This document shows positions 23,973 through 38,400 of a stretch of DNA of 64,000 bases, one piece after another. Position 1 is the stretch's first letter, and each line of letters starts with the position of its first letter. The position numbers and the translations under genes are program-made. The notes beneath the pieces are model-generated. The model was not told where the DNA came from. It saw only the letters and a program-made list of their open reading frames with translations, and did no database searches. This DNA is from Taenia hydatigena (Eukaryota > Platyhelminthes > Cestoda > Cyclophyllidea > Taeniidae), in NCBI GenBank assembly GCA_036345935.2, contig JADWOT020000009.1, positions 9,319,381-9,383,380 on the forward strand, written 5' to 3'.

Positions 23973-26900
23973 CAACTCAGCGCAAGGGAGAAATGGGAGG
24001 GTAGGTAGATGGACAGGAAGAAAGACAAGGGAATGCTCTAAATTTACCTCTTAAGAAAATCTCTTAAATACAAAATACAAGAGATGTGGGATTGCGTGTT
24101 TCCGCATTGACAGCTCCGATTATATCAAAGCTAAGACTTGTTTATATGGAAATGGGAGATGTGATGTGTTCAGTGCACACGTGATCCAGAAAGCTGTTGC
24201 TCAGAGGATGGTAGGTTGAAGTGCTATTAGAATGCCAATGTGTCACCATCTTCGTTATTTATCGTTGATTGTATGGCTTGGAGGACGAAGCGCTGCAAGG
24301 TGTGGCGGCATAGTTCGTTCAATTGAGAGGAGGAACTTGGCATCAAGATCGGCAGCTAAGCAACGAGACGAACACACGCATCAACACATCTACAAACAGC
24401 TCAAGACCTCACCATATGTGCAGCTGCAGCAGCAGCAGGAGTCTCACCAATTTTTGAAACACTTTAAATTGTGGGAGTACATAAGTTATAGGGCAACCGT
24501 TCTCACGTGGTGAGTGGTGGCGCCTCTGCCCGACAAAACATGCCTCCAGACACCAAAAGCGAAAACGCATTGGGTCAGCATGTCAAGAAAGACAATGCAT
24601 CTGAGTTAATGGTAAGGGTAAGTAGAAGTCGAATTGGTGTTCGAGGATAGCACAGAAGCGTTCACCGGGACCCTTCAAACTGCTGTCTCGGCGGACGAAA
24701 GGTGCATTTCTGGCACCAATGGAAGTGGCACATTGCCAGGAGTATTGCCAGATCCGGTTGATGCGGCGGTGATGGTAGTGGAAGAGGTTCTGATACCCTA
24801 GCCTCCCGTTCTCTACTTTAGAAAACGATAGCGCGTAGTTGTACATTTGAACAGAAAGATCTTTGTTCGAATCGTAATTTACCTACACAGGATCTTCATT
24901 CTCAGCGATTTGACCTACTATCTTGGTGTTAGGACCTTCCGTCTGCGCTTATAGCTCTCCATCCGTTCCTTGTTTTAGCGGTGTGTGGTACATCACGATT
25001 TCAAAGAGTACTGTCCCACTGATGGGCTCACAGGCACCGTATTCGTCGACGAGGTGATGAAGTGACGGCGGCAAAGGATACCAACTAGCAGAACCCGCAC
25101 ATTAGTAGTGTGAAAAGCAATGGATACGCGCCTGGCGAGAAATCGTCTGCCAAACAATACTGTCAGTGCCAAATGAGAGGCGAAATGATGAAACCAGGTT
25201 ACGTAAACACTAACACAGGATTGCAGCACGCCCGTGAACGGCTCCAAGCGCATTAGGCCGCCTGATTAATCCACTTAAATGGCTAACACCATGACCGCTA
25301 CCAGAGTGTCCGCATCATTAATTATACGAGGTTGAGGATACCGCATCCGCCAAAATCAACACAAAATGCAACCATTTTCGTGGCGTTGAAACAATAAGCA
25401 AAGTACCAGGTAATGAATGAAAAAATATTTTTAGATGCTGATTCAGAAGTGAGTGCAGTAAACTAAATTAGATTGTGGAAGGTATTCTACAGAATGAATA
25501 ATCATGAGAGGACAGCATTGGGTAGGTTTTTAGCGGGACTGTACTTATACTATACTAAACCACAACCTGGAGCTTAGCACAGCCACCTTACAGCCCCTCT
25601 GCCCAACTATCATTGAAATTACTACCGAGGATACGGAGATGGAGGTTGCACGTGTGCTCATCGTGGGAGAAGGTCACGACACTGCCTTAAACTCTGTGAA
25701 CGGTTTGAGAGGGTCAGCGTGACTTTAGTTTCACCCAACTACAAGACCGTGGGAAGATGAACTAGGTTTGAGTCTGGATGAGTCTCGCAGTGAACTCGTG
25801 GTGGCGTAAGGAAGTATCGGTCTAACAGTCTATATTCTGGGGATGGTAATGCAATGACGACCACTTCTGAGATGCTGATTCGGAAGGGAGGGTGTGCGTT
25901 TATGGTGGTGGCTCGCTGCGGCTCTAAATAATCAGTGGGGTGGGAATAAAGAGATGGGCTCACGGGGACCGTTTTCGTCGATGAGATAGTGGGGAGACGG
26001 TGGCAATGGATATTGCGCATGAGTGGACTGCGTGGTAGTGGGTTGCAGTTACCAGTATAATTTAAAAAAGAATTTCAGTAAGAAAATGACGATGGAATTG
26101 GCGATTGAACCTAGGAAATCACCACCACCGTCTTTGTTGGCATTGATAGGACGGAAATGAAGTTGAGGACAGTCCAAGACCATCGGCTCAGCAGCACACT
26201 TGAACTCCTCCTTCTCGTCTTCTTCATTTGTATGTGGCCGGAACACTGTGTCAACTCTCGAATTCGCTAGCAGAGTGGACTCCATTTGTATCCTTGGTAC
26301 TATTCGTGCAATCTAAGGGGATTGGGGTAGCATTTGAGGCCTCTACTACGTGTAGGATAGTGTTAGAAATGGATGCCACTATGATACCACTTATAACTTG
26401 CCTTGACAATTTGAAAATGACATGACTACACCGAGGAATGAGAGTAGTATGTTTGGTACGAAAGCTTGAGTCTTGCCACGAAATTCCACTTTGGATGCAC
26501 GCGACCCAAAGGTCTGGTGGATTCCTAAGACGCAAGGCTGTGCACAAGCACGTCTTGTCATTGGTGCTCACAAGCCAGAAATTAAGACTCCATTCACCTT
26601 AATGCAGTGTTTTTCACGCACATGTGTTCCCGCTAGTTAAGAAATTTAATTAACCCAGTCATGTAGGCAGCGTTTATTTGCGGACTCGTTGAGGATTTGT
26701 CCACGAGATTTGGTAAGGCAACACGGCAGTTTGACCTGGACCAGTGGCCACTTGATTCCGTCAGTCAACAACTCATCAATCCTCGTGCATTGGTCACACT
26801 ATTGCAATGAGAATGTTTGTCTGCTAGACGGGACAGCGAAGTGATCGGTTGAGGTAAAAGGGTGAGGAACCGTCTGAATTAAGACGGTTTGCGCGAGAGT

Positions 26901-29588
26901 GAATGAAGAATGTTGTGCAGACCTGCGACATGGCTTTGACAAGTAGATTGTTCTTGCATTGCATTAATTTGCCCAAGAGCGTAACCGCCCCTCGAGTTTG
27001 GAGTGCCCTTTATGAAACCGGAATGCAACATCAGGTTTGCTCCAAACCTATGCGTGAATCCGCCTTAAAGGTGGAAAATGAAGAATACACGCCGAGAGAG
27101 AAGAAGTCATTTTGTCACATGTGAGGTCACAGAATTTCCAATTTCATGGGCTATACAAGGGTGTATTGGAGCATTTTTAGAACACTTTCAGCCTTGTGTC
27201 TGGAGAAGAGGACAGTGGGAACGGTTGTTTGTTTTGCCGTGTCAGAAAAATTGACGCAGAAGACATTGGTTTGGCGAAAGAAAGAGTGAAATGGATGGTT
27301 GTGGCCCAGCAACACCACTAGCCACGAAGAAATCGCGACCACATTGGAAAATACGTCTCGAAGGTCTTATTTTGAGTGTTCTTAGCAAACCGCCACGAGG
27401 CGCCTTGCGTGGAGTGAATAAGGTCTGGAAGAGGATTAAGTCGAATGACCCAAATGCTGACTCGATCACTCAACTCACCAACTGTTGGGTGAGAGTTTTC
27501 TCCCCTGAAGCAACAGGATCCAACTTGATAAAATGGTAATGATGAATGCAGCCACTTTCAAAGTAGACTTGAGACGAGTCAAAATGCCATCGCTCCACGA
27601 GAATTTATCCCAGCACATTTCCGAAAGAAGGAAATTAGCTAGATCAGCCCACCATTCAGTGAACAGACTACTCTCCTCACTTGTAAGATACAGAGTAAGA
27701 TGTTTGCACACTGAAGTAGAGGAGAACTGGGAATGGTGAGGTTGAAGTGGAAATGTAACGTCTTTGGGAATGCTGAAGCCGCCCACTTTGCTCTTCTCGA
27801 TCAGCATTTGACTCCATCAGGATGCACGTCAATCATCGAGAGTCATTTTAATGATGCAATCCTTATCTGGATTGAGAAATAAAATCATAGCCTAACGGGA
27901 AGACTAGGATCGCTGCACCTACAGTTGTATGGAGGTTGGAAATGCCTGCGAAAAGAGGGGGGATCGGTTTGAAAGCTACGAATGGAATGATTTGGGGACT
28001 AAGACTATCCACAACATGAAGAACTTAGTCTGAGAGTGCAACACCTTGGTGCTGGAGTATCACGCTAGACAAGTAAGTTATTATCATCTGTTGCTCAACA
28101 AATATCTGGCTGGTGTTCGCCTGAGGCGGTAGATGTGTTGATGTCCTGGAGTGAGGTTCAAGCTCGTCAGGCTGGGTGTGCAGGAAGCACTGGCATGAGA
28201 TGTTCGAGTGATTGATTCTCTGAGAAGGCGGAGTCAAATCTCAATCAAACCGACACAAGATGTAGTAAACTGACTCTGGTACTATGCACTGGCTCACTGC
28301 CGGAATGACTATATCTCTGGCTTAGTGGTACTTTATTGTCTGCATTCAGCGGGAGTCCCTGGATGAGTGTTTTAGAAATCTCAATCCACAAGGTGGACAG
28401 AGCACGTCAGGTGGTAAGATTAGGGAAGGGAACGTAGGGAATATTTTCAGTGCAAAAGCAGGACATTCATCGGATTCGAGAAGTACATTGGGGAGAAGGG
28501 AAGTGTGCATGTTATCACGAATTCGATTGCTGGTCTAAAGGGGGAGTCACTAAATGAGGAACGTAAAATAGAACACTTTCTTGGGATAGCGGTTCGTTCT
28601 CACCTCCTTGCCACATTGCTCTCACTACAATGCCAGCTGACCAGCCGATTGAGAGGTGGAAGTGGTATTTGCATGTTCACCTGACTGACATCCTCACACA
28701 GATACCGAATCCAGTTCTGTAAATAAACATTTTTAGATAGTTCAAAGCCGATGTTTTTGGCTTTAGCATTTAAGCCATTCTCAGAGAAGAGGATTGGGGT
28801 GGTTTTAAGAACTGAATTCATTTACAATCTCCCTGTTTGAAGTCACCACATGTTCTCACATCCTAAGCACACGCCCTCCCTCCATCGCCACAGGGTTTAT
28901 CAATCCGTCATTACGATGATCCACGCCCGGTTAGTCACGTCAGACTGGGGTGAGTGATAGCGGTGACTGGGTGCCTGACTAACTATGAAGTGGCATCTTA
29001 GAAACAACGCTCATTTCGTTCCACTGATCACTGAGGTCGTGTCACTGGAACGTTCGACGTAAAACAGGGCACCTAGAAAGTACATGTGGATGTGGACGAT
29101 ATTGATGCCATGATATCCGACGCTTGAACAGTAGTGGATCCAGCATTCAAAGTGCACAAATACACGACATCGCCAGATTTTACACGTTTCTATTAGCATT
29201 AAGAATTTCAGCACAGGGGAGGAAATGGTGCTTATGCTCCTCTGAGTAAAACAGACGCTTATCGTTTCCTCCCATCTACATTCCCAAACAAATTTTTATG
29301 TCTGATGCCTGCATTTGAAAATCCGCCTCTTTATTATTGAACAACCGTTCTCAGTTAGGGACGGAATGTCCATCTTGGATGGTGGCTTACTATCTCAACA
29401 GAAGTGATTCCACTTTGTTGAGTGGATTGTCCAAGACTTCAAGTAATTACAATTCCTCCAAATCTGTCTACAAGCAAATCGACTAATGCAGGATAATACC
29501 TTCTATGTTTGCCTTTGCAATGCAGTGGCCAACCAAGTATGATGTATTTGGATAGCTTCACCACAATCCAGGTCATTTTAGTCGCGTT

Positions 29589-29615
29589 CAGCAGCAGCAG
29601 CAGCAGCAGCAGCAG
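29589..29615 (-). repeat. (CAG)9 microsatellite, mirror of (CTG)13
   Basis: Nine CAG triplets on the plus strand, paired with 17452-17490. The 12 bp length difference accounts for the shift in paired-coordinate sum from 47079 to 47067. Confidence 0.95.
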
Positions 29616-32600
29616 ATACAGGACAACTTTGTGGAATTCATTCAAAATTAACTCCACTTTTCAAACTCTTATCAACAGGAGGTGATATTTCTGACTCAAC
29701 ACACACCTTTTGACATGACTTGCGTTGCACTGCCATCCCAAATGCGTTGACAGGTCGTAAATCACGCTACACTTGACGCAGTCTTCGACACAGCAGCAAC
29801 GGTAACTGGGTCAGTTAAAGCAGGTTAGAAGTCCACCACTCGTTTCTCGACACCAGCACGCGCCAACTGCTTCACACATTTCGTCATCTTCACTGCATTG
29901 CACATTACACTCATTCAAGTAGCAGGGTGAACGCTGAACCCTGGTTGAATTGCATGGCCCGAATCAAAGCCGTTCAAGCTTGTATCATCATCATGCCAAC
30001 CGTGCGTCTCCTGTTCCTCCCTGGAAACGTCCAGTGTGACTGCGAATTTTTATTCTTAAATAAGTGGATGGACCTATGATGGTGGCATCGGAGTCCTTCC
30101 ACGTGGCCTCAACTGTTTGGCAGTCTGGAAGTCGCCAACTTAAGGGATGTTTTCGAATTCACAAATAAGGGTACCAGAGACCCTGGGCAACACCTAGCAT
30201 CAGGTCACCTATGTCCGGAGCATGGTGTGAGATTGCCTCAGAAGACCTATTTCAACTTAAATCCCTGCGTTGATTTGCTGCTAAAAGGTGAGTTGAGAGA
30301 AGCAGTCAGTAAAGTCGACGCTTGTCAAAGGTGTAAGTGAGAGGAGGAGACGGAAGAGGTAAAATCATGAAGGAATCGGACACGCTGAGTAACTGTGAGC
30401 ACGTTCCCACACAACTGCAGTATTAAATGAACAAACACAAGGAAATCAGTTAAAGTAAAAGGAGGGAGGCATAGCATTTCTTGGAATCGAGACAAGCAGT
30501 AGAATGAGTGTGGAGAGGAGAGGGGGGAGGCGGAGTGGGTCCACAGCTCGAGAACTGCTCACAGAAGAGAAACCACAAACGCGTATGTATGATAGGGGCT
30601 AGAGGAGCGAGTAGAGGTTTAAAGTCATGTAACAAAGGGAAGGAAACGAGGCTGATGACTTTGTGTTAAGGTGAGGAGAGCAAATAAAGAAGTATAAACA
30701 GAGTGGGGAAGGCGGGGTGGAGTTGACAGATGGAGGTGTGAGGAGAGAAGAGAAGGGCAAAGGTGCTTAGGTGGCATTCTGTTTGAAACTCTCTTTCCTG
30801 TTCGGTGAGAAGAGAGCGGTCCTGAATAGAGGCGAAGAATCTGGACCATAGCACTTAGCGGCCACAAAGTAGCGCATCTCCAGCTATAGATGAGTGAAAC
30901 GATAGGCAGTTAGGGGTCAAGAAGCAAGCCTCCGTAAACAACGCATGCTACGAGTGATGCATGATGCAGCACGCTTCTGTCAATGTCGGATTCATAATCT
31001 TCGAATCTACCCTATTTGCCTTTGTTGAATTTCATACCACCCAACCCTCCAGTTCTGTCAATTCACACACTCTTCCTTTCGCGGGCACTTAGAGTCGGCA
31101 ATAGAACCTCGTGTTAATAGATCACAACTTGATTCCATGCTTCACAGATCGTCCAGCAATATTGCACAGATTTGCAATAAGGAAATGAATTTTGGATTCA
31201 CAATCAAGAATCAGAATGCACATCCACCACATTTCTCTCGCTATGTCATGCACGATCAACCTCACAGCGGAACACTTAGCCATGCGATGTACCAATACCA
31301 AGCCAATCATACACAAACTGAACAGCTAAACTTCGGCTGCGCAGCTTGTCTCCATAATCACACACGTGTTGGAGTGACGTGATTTGTGGATTCGAAGGAG
31401 GGTAGATTAAAACTCGGAACAATAAGAAGGCAGCTAGATCATACTTGTACGGAGCAGGCACTAAGGTGGGTGGAGTAAAAGGACAATCAGCACTACTCCG
31501 ATTGGGAGGGAGAAAACAGACAGACCTAGGGCGGTTACATTATGGGTGCTGCCGAATGCATGAAAACATGGTGAATGTACCAGTCTTAGGACAAAACCGC
31601 CCTGGACGGCTAACATCACGTGCCGGACGGCCCTCGACAAAAGGGGGCAAAACCAAGTAACCATAGTGGCAGAGGGATAAGGCGGCGAGTATGGAACGCT
31701 TACCAAAATGGTCGTTCCCATGTGCACTGTTCATAAAACGCTGGTAGTGTCGTTTAGCCGTGGCAATCCCACTCTCCTTGACTTGAGGAAGTGGGTCGCA
31801 CTCACATCCACTTAATTTGGACAGTTTCGATTGGATCCCTACAATGTATTTTTTCCGAGTGCAATCACTTTCACATTAGCTATACATATTCAACCGAAGG
31901 GCAGAGTGGAGCGTTGGTTACTGCCTTAATGGGATGCGTTGTTGACGTGATTAGGTCACTGTGAGAGACCAACTATGTGAGAGTCAAGGGTCATTGCAAA
32001 GTTTTGATTGTTAACTAGACCGAGAAGACTTCCCTCAAGTTACTAAGCCTTAAATTGCTTTTGAAGAAGGGAGAATAGTGAAGACACGCCAGCAGAAGTC
32101 AAGAAAGGAGGCAGTTGGTGTTACACTGTGCACTGTGAAAGAGGAGACGCCCAGCTATTCATCAAACACTCATACAAGAGTGCACCGGAAGGAAGCGTGC
32201 AAACATTGACGCGAGGGTGGAACAGCAACACTGCCTTTCCTCAGACAGATGACTAGGTCAGTAGGTGGATGTGAACCCAACTCAAGTAATGTAAACCACC
32301 TCCACACCTACCTTACTTAAGTCCCAACGCTAATGGAAGCTACTAATGCAATTGTAATCGGCTCATTCGGTAGCGCAGATATTCACACAACTGCGACGAG
32401 TTTGTGAGGAAAAGTTGTCGATAAAACAAGGTTGAATGGTGGTCACAACATTTGATACTGCGCACTGCAACCTGTCTCTTGGCAGGGTATTTTGGGGAGT
32501 TAAAATTGCATGTAGTCGGTCCTCAGCTATTCACACATTCAGCTTAATCGTGACGTAAACACGAAGTAGCGATGCGACAAATCCATGTTAAAGGGAAACA

Positions 32601-32990
32601 GAAGATTATTCAATGTACAACTACACCATCATACTGTTAAGTACGATGAAATGTGGGATGGAAGACGATCATCAACGAATTGGCTGGTGGTAATTCAACA
32701 GGTCAGTTCAACCATGTCTGAAGTAGTTCCCTCTACACCCAAAATTCGCCTCAGATCGAACTCATTCTCCATCCATTATTCCACCACCCTCGAAATCAAC
32801 AGATATGAATGAAATAGCACTCACAAAGCACCCAGTCAACAAAGGAGACGATCCGCATGCACAGCTGTAGTAGTGTTTCCAACCCGTTATAGAAGATGGT
32901 AGCAGTCATGAATGCAGACAAGCTAACACACAGCCGTTAGATGAGAGCAAGGATTTCTAATCACACGAATAAAGATAAAATGGGCGCCCC

Positions 32991-33250
32991 ACTCACGAGT
33001 TCGCCGTCGTCGTCGTCGTCGTCGTTGGAAGGGAAGTTGGCAGAAGTAGTGCTTGTGGCAGCAGGCATATCATCAATGCCGTGCACAATGTCAGAGGCAG
33101 CAGCAGCAGCGGCAGCAGCAGGTGCAAAGGCGATGGCGACAGAGCTGACCCCGTCACCATCAGAAGGCGAGGCAGGAGTGAACTGGCGACTGGCTGAGGG
33201 CACATGGATGCTGGAGCAGATGGAAGAAACGCCACCTCCAGATTGCTGCT
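32991..33250 (-). pseudogene. Exon-like block X in U3' (mirror copy)
   Basis: The complement of the GTGAGT donor is ACTCAC at 32991-32996. The minus-strand frame 32961-33203 carries the same Asp tract and conserved middle as 13855-14106, with three fewer alanines and no frame change. One codon before the block differs between the arms (a DCCY reading here against YCCY on the left arm, in the opposite-strand frame). Confidence 0.4.
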
Positions 33251-35455
33251 ACTGACGATTGCTCAGTGTTCGTCAAATGACTGTCAGGCGACGTGCATCC
33301 ACGAGATACCTCTTCTCCATTCTCGCTTTTCAATAACTTGGGAGGATGATGTCGATGGATGTCTGCATGGGGCAATTGAATTGAGCAATAAGCGCACGAC
33401 TTGATGGCAGGAGTGTTACAGTGGAGGTCAGAATGCATTTACAGGCGTGTCAATCAGGAAATTATTATTGACCTCGCCCTATGACCGTCGGACCTCTACA
33501 GGATGACCAAAAATGCGAGTTAACCTTTCCAACGTGTTGATACTTTTTAGTGCACAGAGGCCAACCTCTTTCGGGTAGCCTCCAACGCTTATCTCACGTT
33601 CAGATTATCGTTCGATGTGCTAGTTGACAGTCCTCAAATGTGGTATGATGCCTATTTGAGGGGTGTGCACTCTCGCAGTCCACCAATAAATGCTGTGCGA
33701 ACGTCCGCCTAGCTTTTCTTAACCGTTTGTCATGCCACCATCTGATAAGCCTTATACGCTTTTTGCGTCGTTTATGAATTACTCAGCAGTCGTGAAACAA
33801 ACGACGATAACTTGCAGAACGAAAAACAATCTGCGTAATTTAAATCAAATTGCCGACAAATGTGATTGAAACGGTTGAATGGTAAACGCGCGATAGCCTG
33901 CTTATAATGAGACGCTACTTTACCCCATAAACTTCATCATTTTTGTAGAGCACTCGTCCTTAAGCGCAAATCTACTCTCGGACTTGAAACACGCCTGAGA
34001 CATCTATACAAAACACCTGGTCCTTATCAAACTTCCCAACATTATGAGCCTTTTCATTGCGTTAAGGCTGACAACCTCTGTGCAGTTTTGGGACGGTTGG
34101 AGACACACATTCAGTTCTTGATAAGATGGATTAAGCGACAACCCTCAGAGGAGATCGAACACGCAACTGAGGGGTTCACATTCGTGCACTCCACCAGTAA
34201 ACGCTGTGAAAGCGTCTGTCTATCTCTTCTATAACCGTCCTTCATTTCATGATCTGATAAACCTGAAGATCGCGAAACAGGTGGAGATGCGATTCTGCAT
34301 GAAATTCTTACTCGGCATATAAACAGAAGAAAGCGGTTTTGAGAAATCAAATCAAACTAACAAATTTCACCTACTGGTGTCTTGTGCGAGGGCTTTGCAT
34401 ACTTTGTTCAAATGCCACCCCACATACCGCAAATGCAGTTCAAGTGGATGCGAAGAGAGATTCGCTAAAAACAAAAATATGCCATTCCTGACAGACGCGA
34501 GATGGGACTTCGTCTCCAACAAAATTCTGCAGGAAAAGTCACCCATTCATTACACAAAATTGGAGATGAATTAACCAAATGCGCTTACACTGCCTTTCCC
34601 TACAAACTTCGCTCTACCGTGGCAACTCAACCTTGGGACTTTGGACACGCCTCAGGCACATACGCGGAACATCTGTCTCTCTCAGCAACTCCTAACGAAA
34701 TGGGCGGACAATCATAAATAAATGAGGGACTGTGAATATGGGATGAAGTGATCATTAGTGCGTCGTCCCGTTTGTGACCTTGCGATTGGGAGGAGAGTGG
34801 ACGACTGCACACGTGCCAGGTGAGCGGACGCATGCTAGTAACAGGTGGAACTCCCAACCGCATTGTGGTGTTGCATTTCTAGATCAGACGTGATTGATTA
34901 TTTGGCTCCGTTCGACATGTGACCATGAGGACACAAGAGGATAGGGAATACAATGCGCATGTTGACCTCGGTGTAGGAATGCTGCAGAATGAGGCGGGAA
35001 CACACAGTTATCCACCGTTTCATCCCAAATAGTCGCGAAGATGGTCTGACTCATGAGTTCATCGTTTGTGAGGTACTTGCACCGAATCCACACACGCATA
35101 CACGTCCATATTTAATCTTACACATTGGCCGCATCACATGGCGATTTCAGGAGCCGAAGTTGTACGACGTGTGGTCAGAAGTTGACAGTGAAGAGGTCCA
35201 ACTGCCTCGATCAGACAGGATATAGAAATGGGTTCTGTGAGCAGAAGGTACTTTGAACAGGTGGAAAAACAGGCACGCATCTGGGTTACCACTGTTTACA
35301 TTTAAACATGCACATCCCAACACTGAAGAGGCTAAACTTCAGCACGTGGAGAAGTAGGTCAGACTGAGGTTATCCGTCTACGAAAGTGTACTCTTTGATT
35401 GACAAATTGTGCACAGGAGGAGGAGGAGGAGGTGGATGAAAATGAAACATCTCAA

Positions 35456-38400
35456 GTCAGGTGAAAGAGGGAATGGGAGAGGAGGTGAGGAATAGGCAAG
35501 GGGATTTTATAGTCGTACCATCTGGAAGATTTACAAGAAAGCAAAGTCGAATAGTGTCAAATCACGCATTTCAAAGCATCGGTATATAGCGAATCTGAAG
35601 TAAGCCTTGTGTATGTGGAAAGAGGGGATACAGTGTGTTTGTGTGTGTGTGCGCGCGATTGATGCAGAACGCTGTTGCCGAATGGACGGCAATTTGAATT
35701 GCAATTAAAATGTCAATGCGCATTTATAAGATCATATGCCCTACAAATGTCAGTAAACGCCATTGAATCCGTGGATTGGAGGACAAAGCGTTGCAAGGTG
35801 TGCAAGCAGGTTTCTTGGGAGTGAGATTGCGAAACTTGGCGACGAGACAGACACACGCACCAACATATTCACAATCTACAATCTCATCGTTTAAGTAGCA
35901 GCAGCGACGATGGGAGAAGTCGCCACCGACTAGGCCTTTTGCGCCTTGTGAAGCACCAAAAAAAGCTGGGAGTAAGTAAGCTACAAGGTGACCTCTCTCT
36001 CACGTGGTAAGGGATGGTGCCCCTACTTGGCAAGACGTGCCCCAGACAAGAAAAGGCAAACGTAAATGCATTGCGAAACTACGTGGAAAAGGACTGTTCA
36101 AATGGGCTAGTAATAAGGCAAAGAACAAACCAGACATGCGGATGATGGTCTGTTCAGTCTTTTGTTCAAATCGCTGATAGTAGAACTAGGGTGCAACTGG
36201 GATTTAGTGAAGTGATGGAAACAATGTTTTGCAGCGGACTGAGACCAAACGAATTGTTTCGCGTGTCACGAAGGAAGGAGAAATATAGGTGCCACGTCAG
36301 CGGTGTGTTACGAACATACAATCACGAGAACATTTCCTTAGACATTTCGTGAAATCCACACACACTTGGTGGAATGGCTTCTATGCATGGGGTGGGGTCG
36401 ATAGTGCATCTGGATCGAGACGAAAGAACCGTCCATTAAGTGCCTTGGAGGTAGAGCTGACAGTCCATCCGATTGGTCTCTATCCACCTCCCTGGTTGAT
36501 CAGGTACGCACCTAAATATGGGCACAGTGCACATACGAAATAGTCACCTGCAGGTACGACCTTCCCTATCAAAACATACAAGCACACTGTGATGGCTTGG
36601 TGGCAATCGAGAAAGGAGAAGTGGAGGATGAACAACACGAACGGGCATTTGTGTGCAGCGCATACACAAAACACTGAACAGCGGACCTTTGGACATCAGG
36701 CAAGAGCAGCACCCAATCCTTTCCACATAATGAACAACCAATTGATAATGTCTGACCTCTGGCGATGATATCCACCGAGCACGAGTGATCATCCACGTAG
36801 GCTGGAACTCGCTCATTCTCACACACCATTGCATTCCTCACACGCTTTACGTTTTAATCATAGGTGGATCTTTGTGTTCAGATAACAAACATTGTGTGGA
36901 GACCTAATTAGGTTGGCTTCCCTTTTCATGCAAAATGACCACGACTTTGAGGGATCGTTAGGTCGTATCAGACACATAAATGAGGGTAAAAAGAAATCCA
37001 GTTGTACTCACTGAACTCTTCTAACGAGGTTGAGAAGACGATATTCGCCGATCGCGTCATCAATGTAGAAGTGAATGCTGTGATATTGGAGAATGCAATG
37101 AGATGGGAAATGGAGAGTAGCACATCAGAAGCGTTGCATTGCGAATGCCGGACACTGGTGGGATAAGCACGTGTGGACATTCTACCCACATCACAGATGA
37201 AGTGGTTTATGCTCCCATTTACACAAGGGAGATAAACGCAGTCCAATGTCGCAATTGATATGCTATTCCACAGACCAAAGAGATCACCAAACGGAATTGT
37301 TCCTTCCACAACACACGAGATACATCAATGTGGGAGTGTTCCACGACCATTTACCAAACCACAAATGCCCATCCATTTTCCACAGGGAAATCGTTAGACC
37401 ATCCCTTCACTCAGTAAGCAGACCACTTTCCTCACTCCTTAAGAGTGAGGGTGAGGGACCGCCTAACGCAAAATGGTTCTCGTAATAGTGAATGAAGAAA
37501 GCTGTCCAGAATTGCGGCATGGTTTTGACAAGCATATTGTTGTCGCACCACACTGATCAATCCAAGTGCGCAACCACCTCTCCAATTTGGACGTGCCTTT
37601 TCATGAAATCGGAAAGCGGCAACACGTTTGCTACAATTTCATAAGCAAATCTGTCCTTAAAGCGCATAATGTAGAACATACACAGAGATGGAGTCGTTTG
37701 TGACACAAGAAGCCACAGAAGGTCCAACTTCATGGGTTGCACGAAGGCGTATTGAAGCAATTTAAAGAATCACATTGTGTTGCAAGAAAGCTAAGTAAAC
37801 TTTGGTTTCATTTCCTCCTCAATCACAAAGGAGAGTTAATGTTGATGGGAGCGGTGAGTGGCAGTGGCAAGTGGTTTGTCCAAAGCTTTGTAATCCGCGA
37901 TGTGGCATGGGAGTGGAGCTCTACAGTGCTAGCTTCTTGCATGTCTGCCAGTGCCTAGTTTATCCCACCTTGCTCGAATTTATAGAGGTTGAGTGAGAAT
38001 GAACCCTGCGGCACGTCTACTGAACCTCTCGCCCAACCTCAGACTCGATTAAACTTACAGAAGAGCACTTGGTCACACGAGGTACCAATACTAGCTGAAT
38101 AACTGGTCTCCAAAATGGTGAAAGTGAAGTGGAGATGTAAAATGTGGATTTGAAGAGGGGTACAGAGTGAAATGCAGAACAATGGATAGGAAGAGGGAAG
38201 TTGGGTCATTATATGCAGCAATTGGCTTCACCCTCTGAACCTCTTGCATAGAAATTGGACACATATTTGCACGGAACAAACACCAAGGCAAGTAGTGCGA
38301 AGGGATAATTGGCACTACCCTAGTCAGGTGGAGGAAAACAGACACACCTGGGAAAGGACGTTGGAGAATAGCTGATTGCATAAAAATTGGTGGGTGTACC

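Larger units (their letters stand above)
21957..25116 (-). repeat. Asymmetric 3.16 kb spacer of the inverted repeat
   Basis: Read on the minus strand from 25116 downwards, the spacer is the uninterrupted continuation of U3' (25116-23973) followed by the beginning of U4 (23972-22010) and then the 53 bp linker. The left arm has no equivalent after 21956. The 24583-24900 portion, between private U3' sequence and the Z lead-in, has no counterpart I can find elsewhere. It holds an 87-codon minus frame (24583-24846) of unknown nature. Confidence 0.8.
23973..35455 (-). repeat. Macrosatellite unit U3' (reverse, complete, 11.48 kb)
   Basis: Reverse-strand twin of U3. It runs from its P origin at 35455 down to 25117 within the right arm and then, uniquely, on into the spacer to 23973, so it shows how U3 originally ended. 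It carries the X block (donor complement at 32991-32996), (CAG)9 at 29589-29615 and the private segment at about 26010-26610. Its tail lacks recognisable M, N and O blocks and reaches the Z lead-in through private sequence at 24600-25116. Confidence 0.75.
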
